A stretch of 64,000 nt of DNA from Planctomycetota bacterium (lineage in GTDB: Bacteria; Planctomycetota; Planctomycetia; Pirellulales; Pirellulaceae): assembly GCA_026692845.1 (NCBI GenBank), contig JAPLNM010000033.1, positions 44,813-108,812 of the forward strand. Direction: 5' to 3'. A model generated the notes under the pieces. The model saw only the letters and a program-made list of their open reading frames with translations. It did not search any database and had not been told where the DNA came from. Both the position numbers and the translations under genes were made by a program. Every line of letters begins with the position of its first letter. The stretch's first letter is position 1. Shown here piece after piece: positions 47,964-57,526 of this stretch.

Positions 47964-48695
47964 TTATTCTTCGATGGTACCGATTTGGGTTTTTGCGAAG
48001 GGGCTCGTGTTCCGAGCGATCTGAAGAATGACGCTTTGGGATTCGGTACCGGGCATAGGGTAGGTAGCCATCCGCCGAAGTTGCAGCCCCTGGAGGAGTC
48101 CTCGGTGTCGAGCTTCGCCCCGTTCATCGACCCAACGAGGGCCTTTGATGGCAAGGAGTCGGCCGATCTTGTGCCATTCTTCCTTGAGCCACCCGCAGAT
48201 TCGAACCAGTGGGCCGACGCCGCGTGCGACGATCGAGTCGAATCGGTCCTCGGCAAGTACCAGAGTGCCGCTGATCGGAAAGACGCGAGAGTTCAGTCCG
48301 AGTTTCTTGACGATGTCCTGAGCGACCTTAGCTTTTTTAGCAACGCTATCGCACAAAGAGACATCCAAGTCTGGGCGGAGGATAGCCAGAAGGATTCCTG
48401 GAACGCCGCCGCCGGTACCGAGGTCAAGGATTTCCTCGTTGGGTTGAAGCAGTTGGCTCAGTTGGTAGCTATCGAGCAGATCGCGTTGCACGAAGAGTTC
48501 TGGGGTGGTGTGTCGGGTGAGGTTGATTTTGGTGTTCCAGTCCCAGGCCAACTGGCAGTACAGCGCGAGTTTATCCCAGGTTGGATCATCGATCGCCACT
48601 ATACCCAGATCGGTTGCTAAACGCTTGAGGTTTTCGGGCGTCGCGGCGGTAGGCGTCTGGTTGGTTTCCGTAGTTTTTGGATCTTCGCTTGGCAC
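47964..48695 (-). CDS. rsmG: 16S rRNA (guanine(527)-N(7))-methyltransferase
   Basis: INLTRHTTPELFVQRDLLDSYQL, EEILDLGTGGGVPGILLAILRPDLDVSLCDSVAKKAKV. Confidence 0.9.
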   Translation of the reverse strand: MPSEDPKTTETNQTPTAATPENLKRLATDLGIVAIDDPTWDKLALYCQLAWDWNTKINLTRHTTPELFVQRDLLDSYQLSQLLQPNEEILDLGTGGGVPGILLAILRPDLDVSLCDSVAKKAKVAQDIVKKLGLNSRVFPISGTLVLAEDRFDSIVARGVGPLVRICGWLKEEWHKIGRLLAIKGPRWVDERGEARHRGLLQGLQLRRMATYPMPGTESQSVILQIARNTSPFAKTQIGTIEE

Positions 48696-48923
48696 AGTGT
48701 TTAGGCAGACTCCAGTGTTGGAAATGCGGTTGGGACGAGTCGGAAGTTCGTACGATGCATCGTAGCCCAGTTGGATAACTCTACAAGCATTCTTTTTCTA
48801 TGGAACAACGTACCGATGGCTTGATGTACAATGGTTTTCGAGTTCGTGGGTAACCCGGTGGGGGACTACGAATCTGAATTCATTGCCTGAGCGTGTTTGT
48901 TTCCTTGTTTGACGAGATTCCTG

Positions 48924-49943
48924 ATGAAAACCTCTCTGCTTGCCTTTGCTTTACTGATCACTACGTCCGTATTTCAACCCGTTGCGGGACAGGAAGCCGC
49001 TGCGACGGCCGTCAAGCCGGTTCGCATGGGTGCTGGGTTGATGACATTTGATACCGTTCCGGGCTGGGGACTACGGCCTGACGGCAAATCGGCCATCGGC
49101 CCGACTCACGGATCGGTGGTGGTCGATAAGGCTGGAAATATCTACACCAGTGCGGACCAGGGTGTTTATGTGTTTTCCCCAGATGGAAAAGTCATCCATA
49201 GTTATCTCGGCGGAGATTACACACGGCTGCACGACATGGAGATTCGCGACGAGGGCAATGGCGAGTTTATCTATGGGGCGCGCAATGCAAACGCCGAGGG
49301 GATCAAATTCAACGCCTCGACGGGCGAGGTGGTCTTGAGGCTCAAGTATCCCGAGGAGTCGGGGCTTAATCTCAAGCAATTCAATCCTACGGCGATCACT
49401 GTGGCGCTCAATGGGGACATCTATCTTTCGAATGGGTATGCTAGTAACCATGTCTTTCGGTACGACAAAACAGGCAAGTACCTGAGTCATTTTGGTACGC
49501 AAGGCAACGGACTCAAGGAGTTCAACACGGCGCACGGTATGACCTTAGATACGCGCTATACACCGGCGCGGTTGCTGATTTGCGATCGGAATCATCAGCC
49601 CAAGGGGCGGTTGGTGCACTACAGTCTCGAGGGGGAGTTCATCGAGGAAGTCATCACGGGGCTTGGGATGCCCACATCGGTAGCGATTCAAGGGGACTAC
49701 GTATCGGTACCGGATTTGCACGGTCGCGTGGTGATTCTGGACAAGAACAACACGATTATGGCCGTTTTGGGACACAACCCGGATCCGGCCAAGGGGGGCA
49801 ATTTCAATGTGCCCCAAGAGCAGTGGGTCGAAGGGGTCTTCAGTGGCACGCATGGATCCTATTGGGACAAAGAGGGGAACCTTTATGTCCAGGACTGGAA
49901 CGTATCGGGGCGGATCATCAAGCTGGTTCGTGTCAAGCTTTAG
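48924..49943 (+). CDS. NHL/6-bladed beta-propeller protein, secreted
   Basis: GSVVVDKAGNIYTSADQGVYVFSPDGKVIHSY; VFRYDKTGKYLSHFGTQGNGLKEFNTAHGMTLD. Confidence 0.75.
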   Translation: MKTSLLAFALLITTSVFQPVAGQEAAATAVKPVRMGAGLMTFDTVPGWGLRPDGKSAIGPTHGSVVVDKAGNIYTSADQGVYVFSPDGKVIHSYLGGDYTRLHDMEIRDEGNGEFIYGARNANAEGIKFNASTGEVVLRLKYPEESGLNLKQFNPTAITVALNGDIYLSNGYASNHVFRYDKTGKYLSHFGTQGNGLKEFNTAHGMTLDTRYTPARLLICDRNHQPKGRLVHYSLEGEFIEEVITGLGMPTSVAIQGDYVSVPDLHGRVVILDKNNTIMAVLGHNPDPAKGGNFNVPQEQWVEGVFSGTHGSYWDKEGNLYVQDWNVSGRIIKLVRVKL

Positions 49944-49959
49944 CCGCTAGTTGTTGGGA

Positions 49960-51492
49960 CTACTGGGTTTGGTTCCAGAGTCTCCAAGGGTCATCCAATC
50001 GCTTCATTTCGGAGAGGAGCAATTCTCTCATTTCGGCGAGTTTGGCTTGGTATTTTGGGTCGTTGGCGAGGTTGATTTGGTGCGGCAGTGGTCGGGTAGC
50101 GGTCAGTCCGTAGATATCGGGACGATGGTGTTCTGCGAGAAGTTCGAGTGGGTTTTCGTTCAAATTGAAAAGCTGCGTTTTGCGTACCTTTCCGTCTAGC
50201 ACATCCCATTCGATGAGTTTCCAGTCACCTTTTTTGACACATCGCATGCCGGGCTTGGTCCCACCGTTGTACACGCCATAGAGGACGTCTCGAAGCGTTT
50301 CTTTTTGGCCCATTAGGACCGGTTTGAAGCTGATGCCTTCGTTGGATTCCGGGGTTGCGATGCCGGCCAAATCGCAGAGGGTCGCAAGGGTATCGAGCAG
50401 GTAGACGTTTCCTTCAGCGCGTCGACCTGGCGCGATTCCTGGCCCTTTGACGATCATCGGAACCCGCCAGGTGTGTTGGTAGAGGTTCTGTTTTCCTTGG
50501 AGTCCGTGGCGTCCGATAGCGATCCCGTGGTCGGATGTGTAGATAATGTAGGTGTTTTCCAGTTCGCCCATAGAATGGAGTTTGTCTAGGACGCGACCGA
50601 TTTGTTGGTCGATGAATTGGCTACAAGCAAACTCGCGGCCGAGTTCGTTTCGGATGGTTTGTGGGTCGCGATTTTCCCAGACACCGCTGACATCGACTTC
50701 GTCGCGCAGTTTTGGATGGCCGTGAGGAAAGGGGTGTTCGGGGAGGTAGTTTTCAGGCACGGGGGGTTGGTTGGGATTTGCCGGAGGTAGTTGATTTCGG
50801 TCGGTGTGGTTGACCGCACCGTATTTGGAAAGAAGTTCCGGGGTCCCATCGCGTTGGTCGTGTGGGTGGGAGAATCCGAAGTAGATCAGAAAGGGATTTT
50901 CTGGTTTCCCCGATTGGATCGCAGCATTTCGTGATTCGAGGAATTCGAGGACTTGTTCGGCATGCCATGCGCTGCCCGTCTGGGGAGTTCCACCGCGTTT
51001 GGTCGCGTCCTTGCGAATCGCGAATTGTTCATTAGCAGCCTCGTAACTATTCCCTTGTTTGCACGTGCGCATCGTGATGTATCCGGCTCGATGGAATACC
51101 GCGGGAATGGTTTGAAGTTCAAGATTTGGTGGGCAAAGATTACGTTCTTTGACTTTCGGTGAGATCGGCAGATGCCACAGGGTTCTGCCGCACATGATCA
51201 TGTGGCGAGATGGTGTGCAGACGGCCCCAGAGAACGAGCCCATGTGATAGGCCCCATCGATGACCATGCCTTGGTGAGCCAGTTGGTCTAGCACAGGAGA
51301 CTCGAGTTTCGACATGGGGTTGTAGATTTTCAAGTCCCAGGGGGATTGATCATCGACCAGAATAAACAGGATATTTGGGGGTTTGTCGTAGGCCATGGCA
51401 AGGTTGCCAAGGAGCAATGAGGCCAACGAGGCGATCGAGGCCAGCGCGTTAAGTCGGCGGATTATTCCAGATACAGAGGTTGTTGGGGCCAT
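49960..51492 (-). CDS. Sulfatase (alkaline phosphatase superfamily)
   Basis: PNILFILVDDQSPWD; SGAVCTPSRHMIMCGRTLW (C-x-P-S-R signature); YIIYTSDHGIAIGRHGLQGKQNLYQHTWRVPMIVKGPGI. Confidence 0.9.
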   Translation of the reverse strand: MAPTTSVSGIIRRLNALASIASLASLLLGNLAMAYDKPPNILFILVDDQSPWDLKIYNPMSKLESPVLDQLAHQGMVIDGAYHMGSFSGAVCTPSRHMIMCGRTLWHLPISPKVKERNLCPPNLELQTIPAVFHRAGYITMRTCKQGNSYEAANEQFAIRKDATKRGGTPQTGSAWHAEQVLEFLESRNAAIQSGKPENPFLIYFGFSHPHDQRDGTPELLSKYGAVNHTDRNQLPPANPNQPPVPENYLPEHPFPHGHPKLRDEVDVSGVWENRDPQTIRNELGREFACSQFIDQQIGRVLDKLHSMGELENTYIIYTSDHGIAIGRHGLQGKQNLYQHTWRVPMIVKGPGIAPGRRAEGNVYLLDTLATLCDLAGIATPESNEGISFKPVLMGQKETLRDVLYGVYNGGTKPGMRCVKKGDWKLIEWDVLDGKVRKTQLFNLNENPLELLAEHHRPDIYGLTATRPLPHQINLANDPKYQAKLAEMRELLLSEMKRLDDPWRLWNQTQ

Positions 51493-51634
51493 CGTCGCTC
51501 CTTTTCGGTTGCTATCGATCAGTTGGAAACCTTAGATTATACAACGTGTTGGGGGGGTGAAATTGCAAGGCCAAGCCGTCGGTTCTTCCCCCGAGCGTTC
51601 TCCATTTTTTAAAAGATTGATTTTTGAGCCACCG

Positions 51635-52894
51635 ATGCAACTGAATATCTTAGACGATTTGCAAACCAAGCACCTTACGCTCGAGGCACGGCTGCGGGTC
51701 GTCGAGCATGAGCGAATCGAGGTTTCGGAAGCGACCGGACGGATATTGGCCCGATCGATTGTCAATTTTCGCGATAGTCCAGCGATGGATGTCTCGGCGA
51801 TGGATGGTTATGCCTTCCGATTGGCTGATCTAAAATTGGCGGATCGGAAAAAAGGGCTTGCTCGCGAAAATTCCAAGGATGGAGATTCGGGTGGGAGTTG
51901 TTTCCAGGTAACTTCGGTGGCTGCCGCTGGAGCCAGTCGGCTTGGGCTCTCAGCCGATACGGCGATCCGGATTTTTACCGGTGGCGTCGTGCCCCATGGA
52001 GCCGACGTTGTCATCCCAAGGGAGCGATGCCGAGAGGAGAGCGACTGCGTCTGGGTGACGATGCCCATCGACGAGATTCCAATCGGATGGAATATTCGCC
52101 GCCAGGGAGAGAACGCCAGGCAAGGGGAGGTTGGGTTGCTGGCGGGTTGCTGCATCGATGGGCCAAGAATGTCATCGATTGTGTCGATGAATCTTGAAGC
52201 GCAGATCGATGTATCGAGAAAGGTTCGTGTAACGATCATCAACACCGGGGATGAATTGAAGGGGATGGGTACTCCGATCGAGCCGTGGCAAATTCGCGAT
52301 TCGAACGGACCTTTGCTCGAGAGTATGCTGAGAGCTTGTCCATGGATCGAATGGACCCGGGTCAGCGCTAGGGACGAACTCGGAGAGATACAAACGCGAT
52401 TGAAGGAGGCGTTGGAGGTTTCGGATGCCGTATTATTGACTGGCGGCGTGTCGATGGGTGATACCGATCATGTGCCTGCGGCGGTTCGTCATTGCGGAGC
52501 GGAAGTGATTTTTCATCGTTTGGCGATTCGGCCTGGCGCACCGATTTTGGGTGCGGTAAGTTCGGCAGGTCAATTGATCATGGGATTGCCTGGTAATCCG
52601 GTGAGCGTTGCGGTGACCTTCCGGCGTTTGGGATTGGAGTTGTTGGATCGCATGGCCGGACGCTTGTCGGGGCGACGGAAATTCAAGGTTCAAGTTGCCG
52701 GATCGGATTCAAAGACGTTGGGGTTGGTATGGTATCGGCTGGTTCAAATTCAAGCCGACGGCAGCGCTTTGTTGTTGGCCAACCAAGGATCTGGGGACAT
52801 CCGATCGCTAGGGCTTTCGGATGGCTTCATCGAGGTCCCACCCGGGAGTTTGTCGCAGGGGATGTTTCCGTTTTACGATTGGAATGCGGTCTGA
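51635..52894 (+). CDS. moeA: Molybdopterin molybdotransferase
   Basis: SPAMDVSAMDGYAFR, RIFTGGVVPHGADVVIPRE, VTIINTGDEL, VLLTGGVSMGDTDHVPAAV, IMGLPGNPVSVAVTF. Start placed at MQLNILDD. Confidence 0.9.
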   Translation: MQLNILDDLQTKHLTLEARLRVVEHERIEVSEATGRILARSIVNFRDSPAMDVSAMDGYAFRLADLKLADRKKGLARENSKDGDSGGSCFQVTSVAAAGASRLGLSADTAIRIFTGGVVPHGADVVIPRERCREESDCVWVTMPIDEIPIGWNIRRQGENARQGEVGLLAGCCIDGPRMSSIVSMNLEAQIDVSRKVRVTIINTGDELKGMGTPIEPWQIRDSNGPLLESMLRACPWIEWTRVSARDELGEIQTRLKEALEVSDAVLLTGGVSMGDTDHVPAAVRHCGAEVIFHRLAIRPGAPILGAVSSAGQLIMGLPGNPVSVAVTFRRLGLELLDRMAGRLSGRRKFKVQVAGSDSKTLGLVWYRLVQIQADGSALLLANQGSGDIRSLGLSDGFIEVPPGSLSQGMFPFYDWNAV

Positions 52895-52895
52895 G

Positions 52896-53008
52896 TGGAT
52901 CGGACGGATCGGACGGATCGGACGGATCGGACGGATCGGACGGATCGGACGGATCGGACGGATCGGACGGATCGGACGGATCGGACGGATCGGACAGATC
53001 GGACAGAT
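52896..53008. repeat. 9-bp tandem repeat (ggatcggac), about 12 copies, directly after moeA stop
   Basis: ggatcggac x~12, last two units changed to agatcggac. Confidence 0.97.
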
Positions 53009-53123
53009 TACAAAATTGGTGAATTAGGGGATTCGGCCGTCAGCTTGGTCGATACTTGACCGAATGGTCGTTTCATGGGGTTTCCGTATCGTTTTGTATC
53101 GCCTTAGTCGTTGAATGTTTCTT

Positions 53124-54698
53124 ATGTCAGATGCCAAGGCCAAGCGGAAAGCTCGAGCATCGCGTCGGCTGCTGTTGGCCATTGCATTGGCATTGGTGGC
53201 GTTGAGTAGTGGGATCGGATGCCATTCGATTCGGTGCAAATCGTTTTGGATTGGGCCGGGGGGCCCGATTCTCTCCTGCCTAGCCCGCAGCGCTGATGCC
53301 GACAATCACCTTAAGAGTCTGCTTGTGAAGAACCAGGGGATTCAGAACGGACCGTTATCGGCAGGTTGGAGGGTCGATCGGGGAGGACACATCGAGATAT
53401 TAGGGGTGTCGTTTCATGGTTTTGCTTGGGATCCCGAGGATTTCCAAGAGTTGGTGTTGATCGGACCTTATGGCAATGAGCGTTTGAAGACCGAGCAGAT
53501 ACGCGAGGGGTTAGGGGTGCCGGTGGTCATTGTTCGTCGTAGCGGGCAAAAAGCATCAGGCGAGCGTCACTTGCAGGGGGATCCTCGCGACGCGTTTCTC
53601 GGGGAGACTTCGGCATTCGCGGCCACGGGCGTTTTAAGTTCGGATGGTAGCACCATCGACTTTTACAATCCTGTGAGTATTCGCCACATTGAAATCGACG
53701 GAGTCGAGGTTCGATTGGCTTTTGACTTGACGGCCAGCATTGCCTATGCGTTGCATTATTATCCGCAGACGCGGTTCCGCGATTTTATCTTTCCAGATCG
53801 ATCCGAGGATCGATCGCGTTTGACGATGCTTGAGCCCTTCGAGCCCGATAAGATTCCGTTGATCCTTGTCCATGGTTTGCTCTCGAGCCCGGATACTTAT
53901 GGGGAGATTTACAATTCGTTGCGAGCCGATTCGGTGTTGATGGACGATTACCAGGTTTGGGTTTTCAAGTATGCGACGGGCAAGCCATTTATTCGAGCCG
54001 CTAGCGACTTGCGAGAGGAGTTGGATCGGGTGATGGAGCTTTACGATCCGGAGTTGTCCAATGAGCGACTTCGATCGAGCGTGTTGGTGGGTCACAGCAT
54101 GGGAGGATTGATCACTCGACTGATGATTTCGTATAGTGGGGAGCGAGTTTGGGATTCGGTATCAAGGTTACCGCTGGAGGCCTTGGTGGCCGACGAGTCG
54201 GCGCGCGCTTCGTTGGCTGAGCGATTTTACTTCGATCCCCACCCGATGATTTCGCGGGCGGTTTTTATTGCTACGCCGCATCGAGGCAGCAGCACAGCGG
54301 GTCGTTCGTTGGGTCGGTTTGCCAGTGCGTTGGTCGTGCAGTCTGACAGTGGAATTGAGCAGATCCTTGCGGACAATCCAGGTGCATTTCGAGAGACGCT
54401 TGCCGACGGTTTGCCTACGAGCATCGACATGCTCGACCCGGATCAGCCGTTTTTGAAGATTTTGGCCAGGCTAGATCTGTCCGAGGGGGTAACCAAGCAT
54501 ACGATCATGGGGGTGGGTGGGCCGTTGATGGGGCTATTCCAGACCGACGGATTGGTCCCATTGGAGAGTGCGAAGCTCGATGGGGTGGCGTCTGAGCGTC
54601 GGATCCGGACTTCCCATAATGGGATACTCAAGCATCCTGAAACGGGTTTGGAGTTGCGTCGAATACTTTTCGACCACGCAGAAACACTTGGAAAATGA
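53124..54698 (+). CDS. Alpha/beta-hydrolase (lipase/PGAP1-like) lipoprotein
   Basis: Lipobox-like ALSSGIGCHS; IPLILVHGLLSSPDTYGEIYNSL; VLVGHSMGGLITRLMIS; FIATPHRGSSTA. Confidence 0.8.
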   Translation: MSDAKAKRKARASRRLLLAIALALVALSSGIGCHSIRCKSFWIGPGGPILSCLARSADADNHLKSLLVKNQGIQNGPLSAGWRVDRGGHIEILGVSFHGFAWDPEDFQELVLIGPYGNERLKTEQIREGLGVPVVIVRRSGQKASGERHLQGDPRDAFLGETSAFAATGVLSSDGSTIDFYNPVSIRHIEIDGVEVRLAFDLTASIAYALHYYPQTRFRDFIFPDRSEDRSRLTMLEPFEPDKIPLILVHGLLSSPDTYGEIYNSLRADSVLMDDYQVWVFKYATGKPFIRAASDLREELDRVMELYDPELSNERLRSSVLVGHSMGGLITRLMISYSGERVWDSVSRLPLEALVADESARASLAERFYFDPHPMISRAVFIATPHRGSSTAGRSLGRFASALVVQSDSGIEQILADNPGAFRETLADGLPTSIDMLDPDQPFLKILARLDLSEGVTKHTIMGVGGPLMGLFQTDGLVPLESAKLDGVASERRIRTSHNGILKHPETGLELRRILFDHAETLGK

Positions 54699-54808
54699 GA
54701 AACTCAAGGATTGATTTTCGATTCGAATCTGGAAATTGGATTTCGGTTTGGTAGAACATAGCGAAAGGACTTTCTACCCCTACGTATTTTTACGGAGCAT
54801 GCATTCAA

Positions 54809-56002
54809 ATGACCAATGGACCTCTCAATCGCAAACTGAATATGGGGCTAGTAGGGGGAGGGCCGGGGTCGTTTATCGGCAAGGTCCATTCGATAGCAGC
54901 TTGTTTGGACAATCGAGCGACGGTCGTCGCGGGTGCATTTTCCAGCAATGCAGAGCGATCATTGCAGGCGGCGCCTGACTATGACGTTAGCACGGCTAGG
55001 GCTTATGCATCCTATGCGGCGATGTTTGCCCAGGAGTCGAAAAAGCCGGTAGGCGAGCGGGTCGATTTCGTATCGGTCACGACCCCGAACTCGACGCACT
55101 TTGAGGTAGCGAAAGCGGCATTGGAAGCAGGTTTTCACGTCGTGTGCGACAAGCCGATGACGTTTGATTTAGCGCAAGCCGAGGAGCTAGCAGCGATTGT
55201 CGACAAGTCCAAGACGGTTTTTGCTTTGACCCATAACTACACGGGCTATCCGTTGGTACGACAAGCGCGCGAGATGATTCTCTCCGGGGAGTTAGGGGAG
55301 ATTCAGGCGGTACGGTCCAACTACATCCAGGGATGGTTGCGGACCAAGCTTGAGGATTCCGATCAGAAGCAAGCGGCATGGCGGACCGATCCGACCAAGA
55401 GTGGCGCGGCGGGATGTTTCGGAGACATCGCCACGCATGCTTACAATTTGGGTCGATACATGACTGGACTTTTGCCTGCCGAGATCAGTTGCCATTTGAA
55501 GGCGTTTGAGCCGGGTCGCAAGCTTGATGATTACGGGACGGCGATTGTTCGTTATCAAAACGGAGGGCTTGGGACCGTCACAGCCAGCCAGATCAGCCAT
55601 GGTCGCGAGAACGATTTGTCTATAGAGATCGATGGGACTAAGGGCGCGTTGTCTTGGCGTCAAGAGGAACCGAACGTGATGGTTGTACGCCAGAACGGCC
55701 AACCGCATCGACTCTACACGCGTGACCCGAACGCACCGTTTATGAACGCAAGTGGCCGGGGAGCTTGTCGCTTACCCAGCGGTCACCCCGAGGCGTTTTT
55801 CGAAGCTTTTGCCAACATCTACTGTTCGGCGTATGATGCCATGGTAGCTTTGGCCCAGGGTGAAGCGATCGAGCGCGTCAACACGGTGTATCCGAACGTT
55901 CATGATGGAGTTGAAGGGATGTATTTCATCCAGCAGTGCGTGGCCAGTTCGGCACACGATGGGGCTTGGGTGTCGATGAGTCATCCGCGGGCTCGAAGTT
56001 AA
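54809..56002 (+). CDS. Gfo/Idh/MocA family oxidoreductase
   Basis: MGLVGGGPGSFIGKVH; VDFVSVTTPNSTHFEVAKAALEAGFHVVCDKPMTFDLAQAEEL. Confidence 0.9.
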   Translation: MTNGPLNRKLNMGLVGGGPGSFIGKVHSIAACLDNRATVVAGAFSSNAERSLQAAPDYDVSTARAYASYAAMFAQESKKPVGERVDFVSVTTPNSTHFEVAKAALEAGFHVVCDKPMTFDLAQAEELAAIVDKSKTVFALTHNYTGYPLVRQAREMILSGELGEIQAVRSNYIQGWLRTKLEDSDQKQAAWRTDPTKSGAAGCFGDIATHAYNLGRYMTGLLPAEISCHLKAFEPGRKLDDYGTAIVRYQNGGLGTVTASQISHGRENDLSIEIDGTKGALSWRQEEPNVMVVRQNGQPHRLYTRDPNAPFMNASGRGACRLPSGHPEAFFEAFANIYCSAYDAMVALAQGEAIERVNTVYPNVHDGVEGMYFIQQCVASSAHDGAWVSMSHPRARS

Positions 56003-56048
56003 TCGATGTCGCGACGAGCGATTCTTTTTCCATAATAGTGGGTGCAAG

Positions 56049-57425
56049 ATGGGTTTGTCGAAGCGAATTGCTGCGTTGTTATGGATCGGTTCGGCGGGGT
56101 TGGCAGGTCCGAGCCAAGTCGAGGGACAAGATCGCTGGCCGCAATTTCGCGGATCGCAATCCCGAGGGATATCCACCGAAGCGATAAGTCCGGAGGGGTC
56201 TGCATCGGACAGCAAGTTGCCGGACCAATGGTCATCGACGAGCAATGTGGCTTGGAAGAAGGACATTGAAGGCAGGGGTTGGTCATCGCCTGTGGTTTGG
56301 GACGACAAGGTTTTCCTTACGACGGTGATCAACTCGGAGGCTTATGAGCCGGCCAAGAAGGGGCTTTACTTTGGCGGGGAGCGTAAGGCTCCTGAATCGG
56401 AGCATCGATGGAAGGTTCTTTGTTTGGACCTAAAGACCGGCCAGACACTTTGGGAAACGCAAGTTCATCAGGGGGTGCCCAAGAGTTCGATCCATATCAA
56501 AAGCAGTTTTGCTTCGGAGACTCCGGTGACCGACGGCAAGCGGGTTTATTGCTGCTTTGGGAGTTTGGGAATATTCTGTTTGGACTTTGATGGCAAGGAA
56601 ATTTGGCGATCGGAGCTTGAGGCATTGCCGACGCGGTTGGGCTGGGGGGCTGCCGCATCGCCGGTTTTGCATCAGGGGCGACTGTACTTGTGCAACGACA
56701 ACGAGCGAGCCTCTTATTTGGTTTGTTTGGATGCGGCGACGGGTAAGGAGTTTTGGAGGGTGCCGCGAGAGGAGAAGAGCAATTGGTCGACACCCTTTGT
56801 TTGGAAGAATGCGATTCGGACCGAGATCGTCACGGCAGGGACCGGTCAGGTGCGTTCTTACGATTTGGATGGGCAATTGCTTTGGTCATTGAAAGGGATG
56901 TCGAGCATCACGATTGCGACACCTTATGAAGCCGAGGGCTTGCTCTACGTGACGTCGGGTTATGTAGCCGACCAGACAAGACCCATTTATGCGATTAAGC
57001 CGGGTGCTAGTGGAGATATCACTCTTGCTGAGGGTTCGACCACATCGGACTCGATCGCTTGGAGTATTCCCAAGGGGGCGCCTTACAATCCTTCGACGCT
57101 GGTGTATCACGGCCGAATGTATGTTCTTTACGATGCGGGCTTATTCGCCTGTTATGATGCGGCGACAGGCAAGGAAATTTACAGTCGTCAACGGATTCCC
57201 AATGGACGAGCTTTTACCTCTTCGCCGTGGGCCTATGGGGACAAGATCTTCTGTTTGAACGAAGAGGGTCAGACGTTTGTGATACAAGCAGGGGATGAGT
57301 TCAAGGTGCTCCACACCAACGCGTTCGAGGGGGACGACATGGGGATGGCAAGTCCAGCGATTTTGGGGGATCGGGTATTGATCCGAACCGCGACGCGGAT
57401 TTACTGCATCGCCAAACCGCAGTAG
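56049..57425 (+). CDS. PQQ-like beta-propeller protein, secreted
   Basis: DRWPQFRGSQSRGIS...NVAWKKDIEGRGWSSPVVWDDKVFLTT; blade motifs LDLKTGQTLWETQ, LDAATGKEFWRVP. Confidence 0.85.
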   Translation: MGLSKRIAALLWIGSAGLAGPSQVEGQDRWPQFRGSQSRGISTEAISPEGSASDSKLPDQWSSTSNVAWKKDIEGRGWSSPVVWDDKVFLTTVINSEAYEPAKKGLYFGGERKAPESEHRWKVLCLDLKTGQTLWETQVHQGVPKSSIHIKSSFASETPVTDGKRVYCCFGSLGIFCLDFDGKEIWRSELEALPTRLGWGAAASPVLHQGRLYLCNDNERASYLVCLDAATGKEFWRVPREEKSNWSTPFVWKNAIRTEIVTAGTGQVRSYDLDGQLLWSLKGMSSITIATPYEAEGLLYVTSGYVADQTRPIYAIKPGASGDITLAEGSTTSDSIAWSIPKGAPYNPSTLVYHGRMYVLYDAGLFACYDAATGKEIYSRQRIPNGRAFTSSPWAYGDKIFCLNEEGQTFVIQAGDEFKVLHTNAFEGDDMGMASPAILGDRVLIRTATRIYCIAKPQ

Positions 57426-57526
57426 GATTGAAATCAAGCTCGGTTGGTGCCAGCGGGATGATGCCAACGAGATCGTCGGTATTTGAGGGACGTTAGGTAA
57501 ATTCGAGTCACGGCAGTGAAGGTCTT

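Noticed and set aside
52729-53022. ORF ending in (SGSDGSDG)n
   Set aside because: Out of frame with moeA and open only because of the 9-bp repeat; no independent coding evidence.
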